Assembly (NCBI GenBank): GCA_035654655.1
Contig: DASRWI010000043.1
Coordinates: forward strand, 150,181-214,180
From: DASRWI01 sp035654655
GTDB lineage: Bacteria; Bacteroidota; Ignavibacteria; Ignavibacteriales; Ignavibacteriaceae
Direction of reading: 5' to 3'
DNA: 64,000 nt
How positions within the stretch are numbered: position 1 is the stretch's first letter; each line of letters starts with the position of its first letter. Positions 25,958 to 35,045 of the stretch are shown here, in pieces. The position numbers and the translations under genes were made by a program. Below the pieces are notes generated by a model. The model had not been told where the DNA came from. It saw only the letters and a program-made list of their open reading frames with translations, and made no database searches.

Positions 25958-27970
25958 CTAATCCAACATCTTCTTCAATCTATTTACTTCATCTCTGAGA
26001 GCGGCGGCTTTTTCGAAGTCTAAATCTTTTGCAGCCTGGAACATTTCCTGAGTCATCTGGTCAATCAAATCCTTCTTCTGGTCATTGTTCATATACCTTA
26101 TTACCGGCTCGGCTGCTTTTGATAATCCATATTCCGGTTTATCTTCTTTCTTTCTTACATCTGCAATTGAAGTTGATGATAATATTTCTTCTAAGGATTT
26201 ATAAACAGTTTCCGGAGTTATATTATTTGCTTTGTTATACTCTATCTGAATTTTTCTTCTTCTGTTGGTTTCTGTAATTGTCTTGTACATTGAATCCGTA
26301 ATTTTATCAGCGTACATAATTACTTTTCCGTTCACATTACGGGCAGTTCTTCCTGCAGTCTGCATTAGTGAACGCTCACTGCGCAAAAATCCTTCTTTAT
26401 CAGCATCAATAATTGCAACTAAGGATACTTCAGGTAAATCAAGACCTTCTCTTAAAAGGTTAACTCCAACAAGCACATCAAAATCACCAATTCTTAAATC
26501 TCTTAATATCTCCACACGTTCAAGGGCATCAATATCGCTGTGAATGTATCTAACTCCAATACCAATCTTATCGAGATAATCAGAAAGGTCCTCCGCCATT
26601 TTTTTAGTTAAGGTAGTAACTAAGGTTCTTTCGTGTTTTTCAATTCTGATTCTTACTTCTTTAATCAGGTCGTCTATCTGTCCTTTTATCGGACGTACAT
26701 CAATCTCAGGGTCAAGCAATCCGGTTGGACGAATAATCTGCTCAACAAATACTCCTCCTGATTTTTCAAGTTCAAAATCTGCCGGAGTAGCACTGACATA
26801 TATTACCTGGTTAACCATACTTTCAAATTCATTGAACTTCATCGGTCTGTTATCAAGTGCAGAAGGAAGACGAAATCCATATTCTACTAAACTTTCTTTT
26901 CTTGACCTGTCCCCTAAGTACATTCCTCTTATCTGAGGAACTGTTACGTGAGATTCATCTATTACTAAAAGAAAATCTTTCGGGAAGTAATCAAATAAGT
27001 TGTATGGACGTGAACCCGGTGCTCGTCCATCCATATGACGAGAATAGTTTTCAACTCCTGAGCAGTAACCAATCTCTTTTATCATCTCGATATCAAACCT
27101 GGTCCTCTGTTCTATTCTTTGAGCTTCAAGATATTTTTCTTCCTTACGATAGTATTTTAGTCTATCTTCTAATTCCTCTTCAATACTAATGATAGCTTTT
27201 TGAACCATATCTTTATTCGATACGAAATATTTTGCCGGATAAATTGCAGCAGTATCTGATTCACGCAAAACATTCCCTGTAAGTGCATCTATATGAGTTA
27301 TCTTTTCAATCTCATCATCCCATAGCTGAATTCTTATTGCTTCATCATATTGATAAGCCGGAATAATTTCAATGACATCTCCTCTTGCTCTGAATGTACC
27401 TCTCTCAAATTCAGTATCATTGCGGACGTAGTGTATATCTATAAGATTTCTCAGTAGTTTCTTCCGGTCATACTTCTCTCCCTGTTTTAGAATGATTACC
27501 TGATTCGCATACTCCTGCGGTGCGCCAATACCATATATACAGCTCACACTCGCAACAACAATTACATCTCTTCTTCCTTCAATAAGAGCTGTAGTTGCTT
27601 TCAATCTTAACCGGTCAATTTCTTCATTTATGGCAAAATCTTTTTCAATGTATAAATCACTTTTAGCGACATAAGCTTCAGGCTGATAGTAATCATAATA
27701 ACTTATAAAGAACTCTACTGCATTATTTGGGAAGAATGCTTTGAATTCAGAATAAAGTTGGGCAGCCAGTGTTTTATTATGTGATATTATCAAAGTAGGC
27801 TTATTGACTTGAGCAATCACATTGGAAATAGTAAAAGTTTTTCCGCTTCCTGTAATACCCAGTAAAGTCTGGTATTTATCACCGCGGTTAACACCTTCAA
27901 CTAATTCCTTAATTGCATTAGGCTGGTCGCCTGAAGGTTTATAATTACTTACAAGTTCAAATTTCTTCAT
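25958..27970 (-). CDS. uvrB: Excinuclease ABC subunit B
   Basis: 670 residues, the normal length. Walker A GITGSGKT (about 38-45) and the DNA-inserting hairpin region ISYYDYYQPEAYV are present. Helicase motifs include VIDESHVT, YVSATP and GVNLLREGLDLPEVSLVAIIDADKEG. The C-terminal UVR domain (QEMFQAAKDLDFEKAAALRDEV) binds UvrC. UvrB verifies DNA damage in nucleotide excision repair. It is one base downstream of the CcmE-like gene. Confidence 0.97.
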   Translation of the reverse strand: MKKFELVSNYKPSGDQPNAIKELVEGVNRGDKYQTLLGITGSGKTFTISNVIAQVNKPTLIISHNKTLAAQLYSEFKAFFPNNAVEFFISYYDYYQPEAYVAKSDLYIEKDFAINEEIDRLRLKATTALIEGRRDVIVVASVSCIYGIGAPQEYANQVIILKQGEKYDRKKLLRNLIDIHYVRNDTEFERGTFRARGDVIEIIPAYQYDEAIRIQLWDDEIEKITHIDALTGNVLRESDTAAIYPAKYFVSNKDMVQKAIISIEEELEDRLKYYRKEEKYLEAQRIEQRTRFDIEMIKEIGYCSGVENYSRHMDGRAPGSRPYNLFDYFPKDFLLVIDESHVTVPQIRGMYLGDRSRKESLVEYGFRLPSALDNRPMKFNEFESMVNQVIYVSATPADFELEKSGGVFVEQIIRPTGLLDPEIDVRPIKGQIDDLIKEVRIRIEKHERTLVTTLTKKMAEDLSDYLDKIGIGVRYIHSDIDALERVEILRDLRIGDFDVLVGVNLLREGLDLPEVSLVAIIDADKEGFLRSERSLMQTAGRTARNVNGKVIMYADKITDSMYKTITETNRRRKIQIEYNKANNITPETVYKSLEEILSSTSIADVRKKEDKPEYGLSKAAEPVIRYMNNDQKKDLIDQMTQEMFQAAKDLDFEKAAALRDEVNRLKKMLD

Positions 27971-27971
27971 A

Positions 27972-28310
27972 TTACTCTAATTTAACTTCTGTAGCGTGAA
28001 AATGGTCAGGATGTAAATGTCCGGTAAGAATGATTTTATCAGCATCCTGAAAGTTCTCCGGTAAATTAGCAGGAGCAGCTACAAGTACTTCCTTTCCATC
28101 TTTATCTTTTACAAAAAACTGAAATCCTTCTGGACTCTGTTCAATCTTTTTATCTTTAACAAGCTGAACAACTATATCTTTGTTTGCATTATTGTTGGTA
28201 TCAAAAGATGAGAAAGAACCTAATCTTGAACCAGTATTAAAGTAAGCAAAATAAATAAGAAGAATTACAATTAATATAATTCCCGGAAGGATAAGTTTCT
28301 GTAAATTCAT
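27972..28310 (-). CDS. CcmE-like OB-fold protein, truncated before the haem motif
   Basis: 112 residues: one N-terminal membrane anchor (about 5-25) and then a small beta domain ending GHLHPDHFHATEVKLE. The pattern VKDKKI...GFQFFVKDKDGKEVLVAAPANLPENFQDADKIILTGHL (given here in parts) resembles the OB fold of the cytochrome c maturation chaperone CcmE. CcmE normally continues into a haem-binding H-(or C-)xxxY tail; here the chain stops about where that tail should begin. It may therefore be a structural homologue without haem chaperone activity. No other ccm gene is in the window. Confidence 0.6.
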   Translation of the reverse strand: MNLQKLILPGIILIVILLIYFAYFNTGSRLGSFSSFDTNNNANKDIVVQLVKDKKIEQSPEGFQFFVKDKDGKEVLVAAPANLPENFQDADKIILTGHLHPDHFHATEVKLE

Positions 28311-28362
28311 AATCTCAAATTCCTGTCAATTTTTTATTTAAAATAATTTAATAAGTTAACAT

Positions 28363-28743
28363 ATGGAAAATAAAAAAAATTGGATAATTACAGCAGGAGT
28401 TATGGGGTTCCTGGGTGTTGCAATTGGCGCATTTGGAGCTCACTCACTTAAAGATGTTCTTACCGAACAGACAATTAAAACTTTTCAAACTGGCGTACTC
28501 TACCATTTAGTACATTCAGCTGTTTTATTGGCTTTAGCGTTGTCAAATTATAAGTTCAAGAATTCTTTAATTTTCATAACTACCGGAATAATCCTCTTTT
28601 CCTTTTCCCTTTATATCTATTCTATAACAGGGATAAAATTCCTGGCTATTGTTACTCCATTTGGTGGAGTTTCGTTCCTTTTAGGGTGGTTATTTGTTAT
28701 TCTGGAAGCACTTAAAGGAAAAAATACTACTTTACTACCCTAA
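28363..28743 (+). CDS. DUF423 membrane protein
   Basis: 126 residues with four predicted transmembrane helices. The DUF423 signature AIGAFGAHSLKDVL and FQTGVLYHLVHSAVLLAL occur in the first 65 residues, and TPFGGVSFLLGWL near the end. The family (E. coli YgdD) has no established function. It is divergent from the CcmE-like gene and overlaps the convergent methyltransferase gene by 17 bases. Confidence 0.9.
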   Translation: MENKKNWIITAGVMGFLGVAIGAFGAHSLKDVLTEQTIKTFQTGVLYHLVHSAVLLALALSNYKFKNSLIFITTGIILFSFSLYIYSITGIKFLAIVTPFGGVSFLLGWLFVILEALKGKNTTLLP

Positions 28744-29281
28744 GTTTAAAATAAACTTCTTCTGGTGAAAAGAATCCAGCAAAAAATCTTTCATAAATTA
28801 CCGGTTCTATATTAACCAGAGCATCCATCCAATTTAAAGCAGCAAAATGAGAAGTTATAAATTTCTTTTCCAATATTTCAAATTGTGCCTTCCCTTCATA
28901 ATTAGTTCTATGATTCAACTTCCATTTTTCATAAAATTTTAGCTCTCTGTTTCCTATATACTCATAGTTATCAAAAGTACGGATTGAAAATGGAATTTTA
29001 TGGTCAGGTTCACCAAAGTATTTTGTATTCAAGAAGAAAGGAGCATAAACAATTATGATGGCATTTGGTTTTGCAATCCGGTAGAGTTCAGTTACTACTT
29101 TATGAAAGCTATCCAGATGTTCAAGCACGTGAGATGCATAAATTTCATCAAAGCAATTATCAGGAAAAGGATAAGGGAAAGTGTTTATATCGTGAATCTG
29201 ATTACCACCATAATCAACTATATCTAAGTTTACATATCCTTCTTTAAGGTCCTTACCGCAGCCAAGATTTAACTTCATCAT
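28727..29281 (-). CDS. Class I SAM-dependent methyltransferase
   Basis: 184 residues. Motif I is LNLGCGKDLKEGYVNLDI (about residues 4-21), and the post-motif FDEIYASHVLEHLDSFHKVVTELYRIAKPNA matches the Methyltransf_11 pattern. The substrate is unknown; small proteins of this kind are often linked to lipopolysaccharide or exopolysaccharide loci, but no such genes adjoin it. The 3' end overlaps DUF423 on the other strand. Confidence 0.78.
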   Translation of the reverse strand: MMKLNLGCGKDLKEGYVNLDIVDYGGNQIHDINTFPYPFPDNCFDEIYASHVLEHLDSFHKVVTELYRIAKPNAIIIVYAPFFLNTKYFGEPDHKIPFSIRTFDNYEYIGNRELKFYEKWKLNHRTNYEGKAQFEILEKKFITSHFAALNWMDALVNIEPVIYERFFAGFFSPEEVYFKLRVVK

Positions 29282-29342
29282 AATTAAAACATAATAGATT
29301 ATAAAATAGAATGGAAATTAAGATAAAACTTTAAAATAAAAA

Positions 29343-29365
29343 AACCCGAGTGTTTAACCCGGGTT
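29343..29365 (-). terminator. Rho-independent terminator after rlpA
   Basis: AACCCG (29343-29348) pairs with CGGGTT (29360-29365), and in the minus direction the stem runs directly into seven T residues. It lies about 30 bases past the rlpA stop. Confidence 0.75.
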
Positions 29366-29394
29366 CAATTACTAGTGAGAAATAAATAAGATGA

Positions 29395-29889
29395 TCAATT
29401 AAGGGAAATTATAGGAAAATTTATACCCTTAAAGCGTACTTGCTCAACTTTTAACTTCGCAACTCCATTATGTAACATATCAAGGTCAATAGCACAAGCT
29501 TTCGAAAGATCCAAACTACGAGATCCTTTATATGGCCCTCGATCATTTATCCTAACAATAACCGACTTGTTGTTTTTAGGATTAGTGACCCTTAATAGAG
29601 TTCCAAACTTAAGACTCTTATGAGCTGCTGTATAAGCCATTTGATCATAAACTTCACCATTTGCTGTTTTTCGACCGTGAAAACGTGGTCCATACCAGGA
29701 TGCTGTCATTGTACCCTGGTCCAAGTATGAAATGAATGAAGTACTAGCCTCTTTAGTGTCTTCGTTTACAATATTTATTTCTTCACTAACTACTGGCGTC
29801 TTGGTTGCTTCTACTTCGTTTGTAACTATCGTAAAGCCAACCAGAACTAGTAATAAAACTATTACTGCTGCTTTCGTCAATGAATTCAA
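29395..29889 (-). CDS. rlpA: RlpA-like double-psi beta-barrel protein
   Basis: 164 residues: an N-terminal membrane anchor or signal (about 8-25), a short linker, then the RlpA barrel (about 58-155) with TASWYGPRFHGRKTANGE, AAHKSLKFGTLLRVTN, VRINDRGPYKGSRSLDLS and a late hydrophobic strand. RlpA enzymes are lytic transglycosylases acting on peptidoglycan lacking stem peptides; the aspartate of NDRGP is the expected catalytic acid. There is no lipobox and no C-terminal SPOR domain, so septal targeting as in E. coli is not supported. Confidence 0.85.
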   Translation of the reverse strand: MNSLTKAAVIVLLLVLVGFTIVTNEVEATKTPVVSEEINIVNEDTKEASTSFISYLDQGTMTASWYGPRFHGRKTANGEVYDQMAYTAAHKSLKFGTLLRVTNPKNNKSVIVRINDRGPYKGSRSLDLSKACAIDLDMLHNGVAKLKVEQVRFKGINFPIISLN

Positions 29890-30027
29890 TAAGTTCTCCT
29901 TTCGACAATATGAAAGAAACAGTCCAAAGTTATTCCTTGAGAGCTTTTATATCAAGAGGCGCAGGTCAAATCGAGTACTTTTTAATATGTACCTAACTAT
30001 TCGACTAAATTAGTATTTTGTTCGAAC

Positions 30028-30090
30028 AGAGGGGTCTTCGAGTGTTTTCATTCCGATTTTTAATCGGGATGAAAATGTATCGAGAAGCCC
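30028..30090. repeat. Intergenic palindrome (TTCGAG...CGAGAAG type)
   Basis: The core TTTTCAT(T)CCGATT pairs with AATCGGGATGAAAA (about 30039-30075), flanked by CTTCGAGTG on the left and TATCGAGAAG on the right. It is a GC-rich island in AT-rich surroundings. A related fragment (TCGAAGG...TTGAGTGACCG) is at about 44250-44284. It is a different family from the TGTC...ATCTC repeats. Confidence 0.55.
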
Positions 30091-30098
30091 TTATAAAA

Positions 30099-30129
30099 AA
30101 AGCACCCTGAATTTTTTTCAAGGTGCTTT
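30099..30129 (-). terminator. Terminator after the large YCF48 gene
   Basis: AAAGCACC (30099-30106) pairs with GGTGCTTT (30122-30129), with additional inner pairing, and a run of T residues follows in the minus direction. It is 20 bases past the stop at 30150. Confidence 0.75.
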
Positions 30130-30149
30130 CAATTTAATGAAGGTTTTTC

Positions 30150-32552
30150 TTACTTCATCAATATCATTTTCTTACTTGCAGAAAATTCTCCACTTACTAT
30201 CTTATATATATACATTCCTGATGATAAATCAGATGCATCTATATTGATAGTGTGTACTCCTGCTTTTGTAACCTGGTCAAATATTGTTTTTACTTCTTCG
30301 CCTAAGGCATTATACAACTTTATTGTTGTCCTTGTTTCTGTTGGAATTGTGAACCTGATATTTGTTGTTGGGTTGAATGGATTTGGATAATTCTGAGCTA
30401 ACTCAAAAGTTAATACTCTGTCGAAGTCAACTTCAATCTGTCCAATGTATTCATAAGAACCATCCAAGTTAATTTGTTTTAATCTATAGATATTCTTTCC
30501 TTCAACAGGATTTTTATCTGTGAATGAATAATTGGTAATTTCAGTTGTTGTTCCATTACCTGAAATAAATCCTAACTCACTCCAGTTTCCATTTACTTTC
30601 TTTTCTAATGTGAATCCTTTATTATTTTTTTCAGTAACTGTCTGCCAGTTCAATGAAATATCATTCTCATTTACACTTGCACTAAATGATGCCAGTTCAA
30701 CAGGTATTAAGCTAAAATCACCAATTAATATAGAACCATAATCACCTGAAGTCCAAACGCTGCTATTCATAACAGAGATTGAACGTATATCATAAGAAGT
30801 ATGATTAACAGTTCTCTTCCAGGTTGTACCACCGTCAGTTGTAAATGCAAAATAACCTAAAGCGCCTGAAATGAATCCTATATTGTTATTAATAAATTTT
30901 ACTCTATAAAGAGTCCCAGTAAAAGCAGGAATTGTTTGCAGAACCCAGGTAACTCCACCATCTGTTGTTTTCCAAACTCTGCCTGTCGTTCCTGCAGCCC
31001 ATCCATTATTTACATCAAGGAAGCAAACACTGTAAACTGTTGCCGTTGAAGGGGTGACATTTCTTGGTGTCCAGCTTGTTCCTCCGTCAGTACTTACAAG
31101 TACTTTTGCACTTACTCCACACATTGCAATTAAGTTAGCATTTACTGCCTCTATATCATACATAGCAGAAGTATTATTATCAGTTAGTTCTGTCCAGGTT
31201 GATCCTCCGTCAGTTGTTTTAAAAGTATAACCATTTGAACCAGTTGCAAAACCGGTATTCTCATCAACAAATGATAATCCATACCAATAACCGGTTGTAA
31301 GCATTCCACCTGGAACTAGCTGGCTAAAAGTTAATCCACCATTAATGGATTTATAAATTCCATTTGGTCCGGTAACCCCGACATAAACAACTGAACCAAT
31401 CGCTTCTAAAGAATAAATTTGATAACCCGGGTTGAAAGAAAGTGCATCCCATGAACTTCCTCCATTCGTTGTTTTTAGAACTATTCCTAAATCAGTTGTA
31501 TTACCACCTGAAGCATAGCCAAGAGTTGCACTAACCATATCAATATTCCTTAAGGTTTCCCTTGTTGGAGATACTGAAACTTTTGTCCAGGTTGAACCGA
31601 AGTCTGTAGTTTTGGCAATTACTCCAGCTTCCCCGGCAACAACCATCAGTGGATTGCCGCCAAGAATATTTTCCATATCCATACCAAAGAGGTTTGCATT
31701 ATTATCAGTCCATAAATCAGTTAAATTCCAATTAGCTCCCGCATCTGTTGTTTTGAAGAATTGACCATCTGCACCAATAGTATATCCTTCACTTGGTGTC
31801 CAGAAAAATATATCATATAAAGTTCCTGTACCAAGATTTATTCTGTTCCAGGTTGCTCCGCCATCTGTAGTTTTATCTATTGAATAATTTGCTGTAGTAA
31901 CGTAACCGGTATTTGCATCGGTAAAACATATACCTCTTACAGTATTTGTGTTAGTATAACCAGGTACCTTAGCCCAGGTATCACCACCATCCGTAGTTTT
32001 TAATAAGTAACCGACTGTCGAACTTGAACCTCCAATATATCCGGTTAGTGCATCCTGGAAATAAACATTATATAAGGTAGAACTTGTAGCAGAAACTACT
32101 ATAGGATTCCAGGTTATCCCGCCATCAGTGGTTTTCAATAAAGTCGACGCAGTTCCACAAACAAATCCGGTATTTGCATTTAAAAATCTTATATACCAAA
32201 AATTTGCGGTCGAGTTTGAAGTTAGGATAGACCAATTCAATCCTCCATCAGTAGTTTTCATAATCAATCCATTTACTCCGCAGACATATCCCAAGCTGCT
32301 ATCAATAAAATCAGCTTCATAAATTGCTCTGACAGCTGTGTCAGGATATTGTGTCTGAATGGAAGTACCATTAATGATGGTTATTGCTCCAGCATCTTTA
32401 AACAAGATATATTTATCATGGGAAAGCACAATGACATCATTAATGCTATTTCCATTTGGATAAGGATTTTGCCAGGTCCAATTGATATCTTGTGAAAATA
32501 ATGTAGTAGAAAGTAGAAAAAGAAGAGAAATAAAGTAGAAAAATTTTTTCAT
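30150..32552 (-). CDS. Large T9SS-sorted YCF48/BNR-repeat protein
   Basis: 800 residues. The signal peptide is MKKFFYFISLLFLLSTTLFSQ, after a strong GGAGGTC ribosome site. About a dozen propeller repeats of the form GYVCGVNGLIMKTTDGGLNWSI fill residues 40-620. A linker domain begins VELASFSASVNENDISLNWQ (about 628) and includes TEKNNKGFTLEKK. The T9SS tail (NYPNPFNPTTNIRFT ... LSSGMYIYKI ... KKMILMK) closes the chain. It is a secreted or surface protein of unknown ligand. The same linker-plus-tail cassette occurs in the genes at 37132 and 49106. Confidence 0.85.
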   Translation of the reverse strand: MKKFFYFISLLFLLSTTLFSQDINWTWQNPYPNGNSINDVIVLSHDKYILFKDAGAITIINGTSIQTQYPDTAVRAIYEADFIDSSLGYVCGVNGLIMKTTDGGLNWSILTSNSTANFWYIRFLNANTGFVCGTASTLLKTTDGGITWNPIVVSATSSTLYNVYFQDALTGYIGGSSSTVGYLLKTTDGGDTWAKVPGYTNTNTVRGICFTDANTGYVTTANYSIDKTTDGGATWNRINLGTGTLYDIFFWTPSEGYTIGADGQFFKTTDAGANWNLTDLWTDNNANLFGMDMENILGGNPLMVVAGEAGVIAKTTDFGSTWTKVSVSPTRETLRNIDMVSATLGYASGGNTTDLGIVLKTTNGGSSWDALSFNPGYQIYSLEAIGSVVYVGVTGPNGIYKSINGGLTFSQLVPGGMLTTGYWYGLSFVDENTGFATGSNGYTFKTTDGGSTWTELTDNNTSAMYDIEAVNANLIAMCGVSAKVLVSTDGGTSWTPRNVTPSTATVYSVCFLDVNNGWAAGTTGRVWKTTDGGVTWVLQTIPAFTGTLYRVKFINNNIGFISGALGYFAFTTDGGTTWKRTVNHTSYDIRSISVMNSSVWTSGDYGSILIGDFSLIPVELASFSASVNENDISLNWQTVTEKNNKGFTLEKKVNGNWSELGFISGNGTTTEITNYSFTDKNPVEGKNIYRLKQINLDGSYEYIGQIEVDFDRVLTFELAQNYPNPFNPTTNIRFTIPTETRTTIKLYNALGEEVKTIFDQVTKAGVHTINIDASDLSSGMYIYKIVSGEFSASKKMILMK

Positions 32553-32853
32553 GAAAGACCTCCAGTTTAAAGTTTGAAAACTATACCGAAAGATGCATCT
32601 TAAAACTAAATGAATTTATAAAGCTTTTTTTTTAAATGCAATTAAAATCTAAAATTTTTTAAATAATTTCTTATTCAAATAATAATTTCATAATGCTTCA
32701 TTTCTAAGAAAATCAATAAAAAAACCTTCTTAATAATGGAAAAAGCCTTGATTTTTAATCATTATTTATAATTTAAACTCATTAATAAATTTGGCATATA
32801 ACTTGACCTAAAACCAATAATTAAGTTTTATCATAAAAAAAGAAGAAAATAAT
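32553..32853. other. AT-rich intergenic region between divergent genes
   Basis: 301 bases separate the T9SS gene from the oxidoreductase operon. The region is very AT-rich. It contains the promoter-like element at 32792-32806 and no recognisable gene, RNA or repeat otherwise. Confidence 0.6.
32792..32806 (+). promoter_or_regulatory. TGGCAT-N5-TTG element, sigma-54-like, ahead of the oxidoreductase operon
   Basis: TGGCATATAACTTGA lies 47 bases upstream of the first start codon. Spacing equals the sigma-54 -24/-12 form TGGCAC-N5-TTGC, except that the -12 base C is A here. The same 15-base pattern precedes both DUF4382 genes at 41775 and 42819. Confidence 0.5.
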
Positions 32854-33102
32854 ATGATTCGAGGAACAGTACTTATAAACGACAATACCTGTAAAGGATG
32901 CGAACTTTGCATAGTCGCTTGCCCTCAGGAGAGCCTCGGCTTGTCTAAGAACATTAATTTAGCAGGATATAAATATGCAGAACTGGTACAAGATAATTGT
33001 ACAGGTTGTATTAACTGCGCATTAGTTTGTCCGGAAGCAGCAATTACAGTTTACCGTCAGCCGAAAGAAAAAAAGGCTGAAAAAGTTACTGTTATTGGTT
33101 AA
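32854..33102 (+). CDS. 2-oxoacid:ferredoxin oxidoreductase, ferredoxin-like (delta) subunit
   Basis: 82 residues with two 4Fe-4S motifs: CKGCELCIVACP (about residues 11-22) and CTGCINCALVCP (about 48-59). This is the small bacterial-type ferredoxin subunit of four-subunit 2-oxoacid oxidoreductases and passes electrons from the TPP enzyme to soluble ferredoxin. It is first in the operon and 29 bases before the alpha subunit gene. Confidence 0.92.
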   Translation: MIRGTVLINDNTCKGCELCIVACPQESLGLSKNINLAGYKYAELVQDNCTGCINCALVCPEAAITVYRQPKEKKAEKVTVIG

Positions 33103-33131
33103 AAGTAGTAGTAACTCAATAAAGGTTTAAA

Positions 33132-34229
33132 ATGAAAGAAATTAAATATAAAAGAAGTGAACCACGGTTAATGAAAGGTAATGAAGCTTTAGCCGAAGCA
33201 GCTATCTGTGCTGGAATGGATGCTTACTTTGGTTATCCTATTACCCCTCAATCAGAAATTTTAGAATATTTTACAGAACAAATTCCGAAAAGACAGGGTA
33301 TTGTTCTTCAAGCTGAAAGTGAAGTTGCATCTATTAATATGGTTTATGGTGCAGCCGGTGCCGGTGCAAGAGTTATGACATCATCTTCAAGTCCCGGTAT
33401 TTCATTAATGCAGGAAGGCATTTCATATATAGCATCTGCTCAACTTCCCTGCTTAGTTGTCAACGTTGTTAGAGGCGGTCCCGGATTAGGTACTATCCAG
33501 CCATCTCAGGGTGATTATTTTCAGGCTGTTAAAGGTGGCGGTCACGGAGATTATAAATTAATCGTTCTTGCTCCTGCTACTGTTCAGGAAATGGCTGACT
33601 TTGTTTTTGATGCTTTTAGATTAGCAGAAGAATATAGAAATCCTGCTATGATTTTATCTGATGGTGCTCTTGGTCAGATGATGGAAAAAGTTGAGCTTAT
33701 TGAAGAAGGTCAATTACCCAAATCTGAAGAAAAATGGACTACAGTCGGTAAACCAAAAACCCGTCAACGTAATATCATTACTTCTCTATTTATTCAACCT
33801 GAAAAAATGGAACAGATAAATATTGACCTTCAGGCTAAATACAAAGTTATTGAAGAGAATGAAGTTAGATATGAATTAATCCAGACAAAAGATGCTGATA
33901 TCATCTTATCTGCTTATGGGTTATCTGCAAGAATTTGTCAGAAAGTTGTTGAACTTGCCCGTGAAAAAGGAATCAAAGTTGGATTGTTAAGACCAATTAC
34001 TCTCTTCCCTTTCCCTAAAAAAGCTATTGCTGAATTAGCTAACCAGGCTGAATTCTTTTTAGTAGTTGAAATGAATGCAGGTCAAATGGTTGAAGATGTT
34101 GCTTTAGCTGTTAATGGCAAAGTTCCTGTACATTTCAAAGGCAGAATGGGTGGAATGATTCCTACTCCTGAAGAAATTTTAGCAGAAGTTGAAGCTATTT
34201 TAGAAAAACAAAATCTAGTTAAAGTTTAA
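33132..34229 (+). CDS. vorB: 2-oxoacid:ferredoxin oxidoreductase alpha subunit, VorB-like
   Basis: 365 residues. GYPITPQSEILEYF near residue 36, QAESEVASINMVYGAAGAGARVMTSSSSPGIS (given as a region, about 57-88) and RGGPGLGTIQPSQGDYFQ are signature segments of the pyrimidine-binding subunit. The sequence matches what I know as the VorB (2-oxoisovalerate) group, but KorA (2-oxoglutarate) enzymes are close, so substrate is not settled. With the beta and gamma subunits it decarboxylates a 2-oxoacid to an acyl-CoA with reduction of ferredoxin, or runs in reverse in the reductive TCA cycle. Confidence 0.88.
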   Translation: MKEIKYKRSEPRLMKGNEALAEAAICAGMDAYFGYPITPQSEILEYFTEQIPKRQGIVLQAESEVASINMVYGAAGAGARVMTSSSSPGISLMQEGISYIASAQLPCLVVNVVRGGPGLGTIQPSQGDYFQAVKGGGHGDYKLIVLAPATVQEMADFVFDAFRLAEEYRNPAMILSDGALGQMMEKVELIEEGQLPKSEEKWTTVGKPKTRQRNIITSLFIQPEKMEQINIDLQAKYKVIEENEVRYELIQTKDADIILSAYGLSARICQKVVELAREKGIKVGLLRPITLFPFPKKAIAELANQAEFFLVVEMNAGQMVEDVALAVNGKVPVHFKGRMGGMIPTPEEILAEVEAILEKQNLVKV

Positions 34230-34239
34230 GAGGTTAAAA

Positions 34240-35007
34240 ATGCACATTGAAAATAATATTGACGGATTAGAGTTAGTTTATAAAAGACCTGAAACTTTAA
34301 CTGACACTCCTTTTCACTATTGTCCGGGTTGTGGTCATAGTGTTGCTCATAGAGTTTTGATGGAAGTAGTTGAAGAATTAGGTATTCAAGATAAAACTAT
34401 CGGCATTGCTCCTGTTGGTTGTTCAGTTTTTGCTTATCACTATATGGATGTTGATATGCAGGAAGCTGCTCACGGTAGAGCAAGTGCTGTTGCAACCGGT
34501 GTCAAAAGAGTTCGTCCTGATAAATACGTTTTCTCATATCAGGGTGATGGTGACCTTGCAGCTATTGGTACCGCTGAAACCATTCACACTGTTAACAGAG
34601 GTGAAAATATCTTAATGGTATTTATCAATAACGGTATTTATGGAATGACAGGCGGCCAGATGGCTCCTACATCATTAGTTGGAATGAAAACATCTACTTC
34701 TCCATACGGAAGAGACGCTGCTAATGTTGGTTACCCATTAAAAATTACCGAACTGATTGCTCAATTACCGGGTGCATATTATGTAACAAGACAATCTGTA
34801 CATACATCAGGTGCTGTTAGAAAATTGAAGAAAGCAATTAAAGCTTCTTTCGAATATCAGAAGCTTAATAAAGGAACCTGTTTCATTGAAGTTGTTTCTA
34901 ACTGTCCTTCCGGATGGAAGATGACTCCAAAAGAAACAATAGATTATATAGAACAACAAATGTTTCCTATGTATCCTTTAGGAGATATTAAGGTTCCTAA
35001 GCAATAA
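34240..35007 (+). CDS. 2-oxoacid:ferredoxin oxidoreductase beta (TPP-binding) subunit
   Basis: 255 residues. The cysteine motif YCPGCGHSVAHR (about 28-39) precedes the TPP/Mg2+ motif GDGDLAAIGTAETIHTVNRGENI (about 106-128) with NNGIYGMTGGQMAPTS following. Together these define the TPP-binding beta subunit of KOR/VOR enzymes. It lies ten bases after the alpha gene with an AGAGG site. Confidence 0.92.
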   Translation: MHIENNIDGLELVYKRPETLTDTPFHYCPGCGHSVAHRVLMEVVEELGIQDKTIGIAPVGCSVFAYHYMDVDMQEAAHGRASAVATGVKRVRPDKYVFSYQGDGDLAAIGTAETIHTVNRGENILMVFINNGIYGMTGGQMAPTSLVGMKTSTSPYGRDAANVGYPLKITELIAQLPGAYYVTRQSVHTSGAVRKLKKAIKASFEYQKLNKGTCFIEVVSNCPSGWKMTPKETIDYIEQQMFPMYPLGDIKVPKQ

Positions 35008-35045
35008 TATAGTTTAATAAAAGTTTTATCTTTAAAGGAAAAAAA

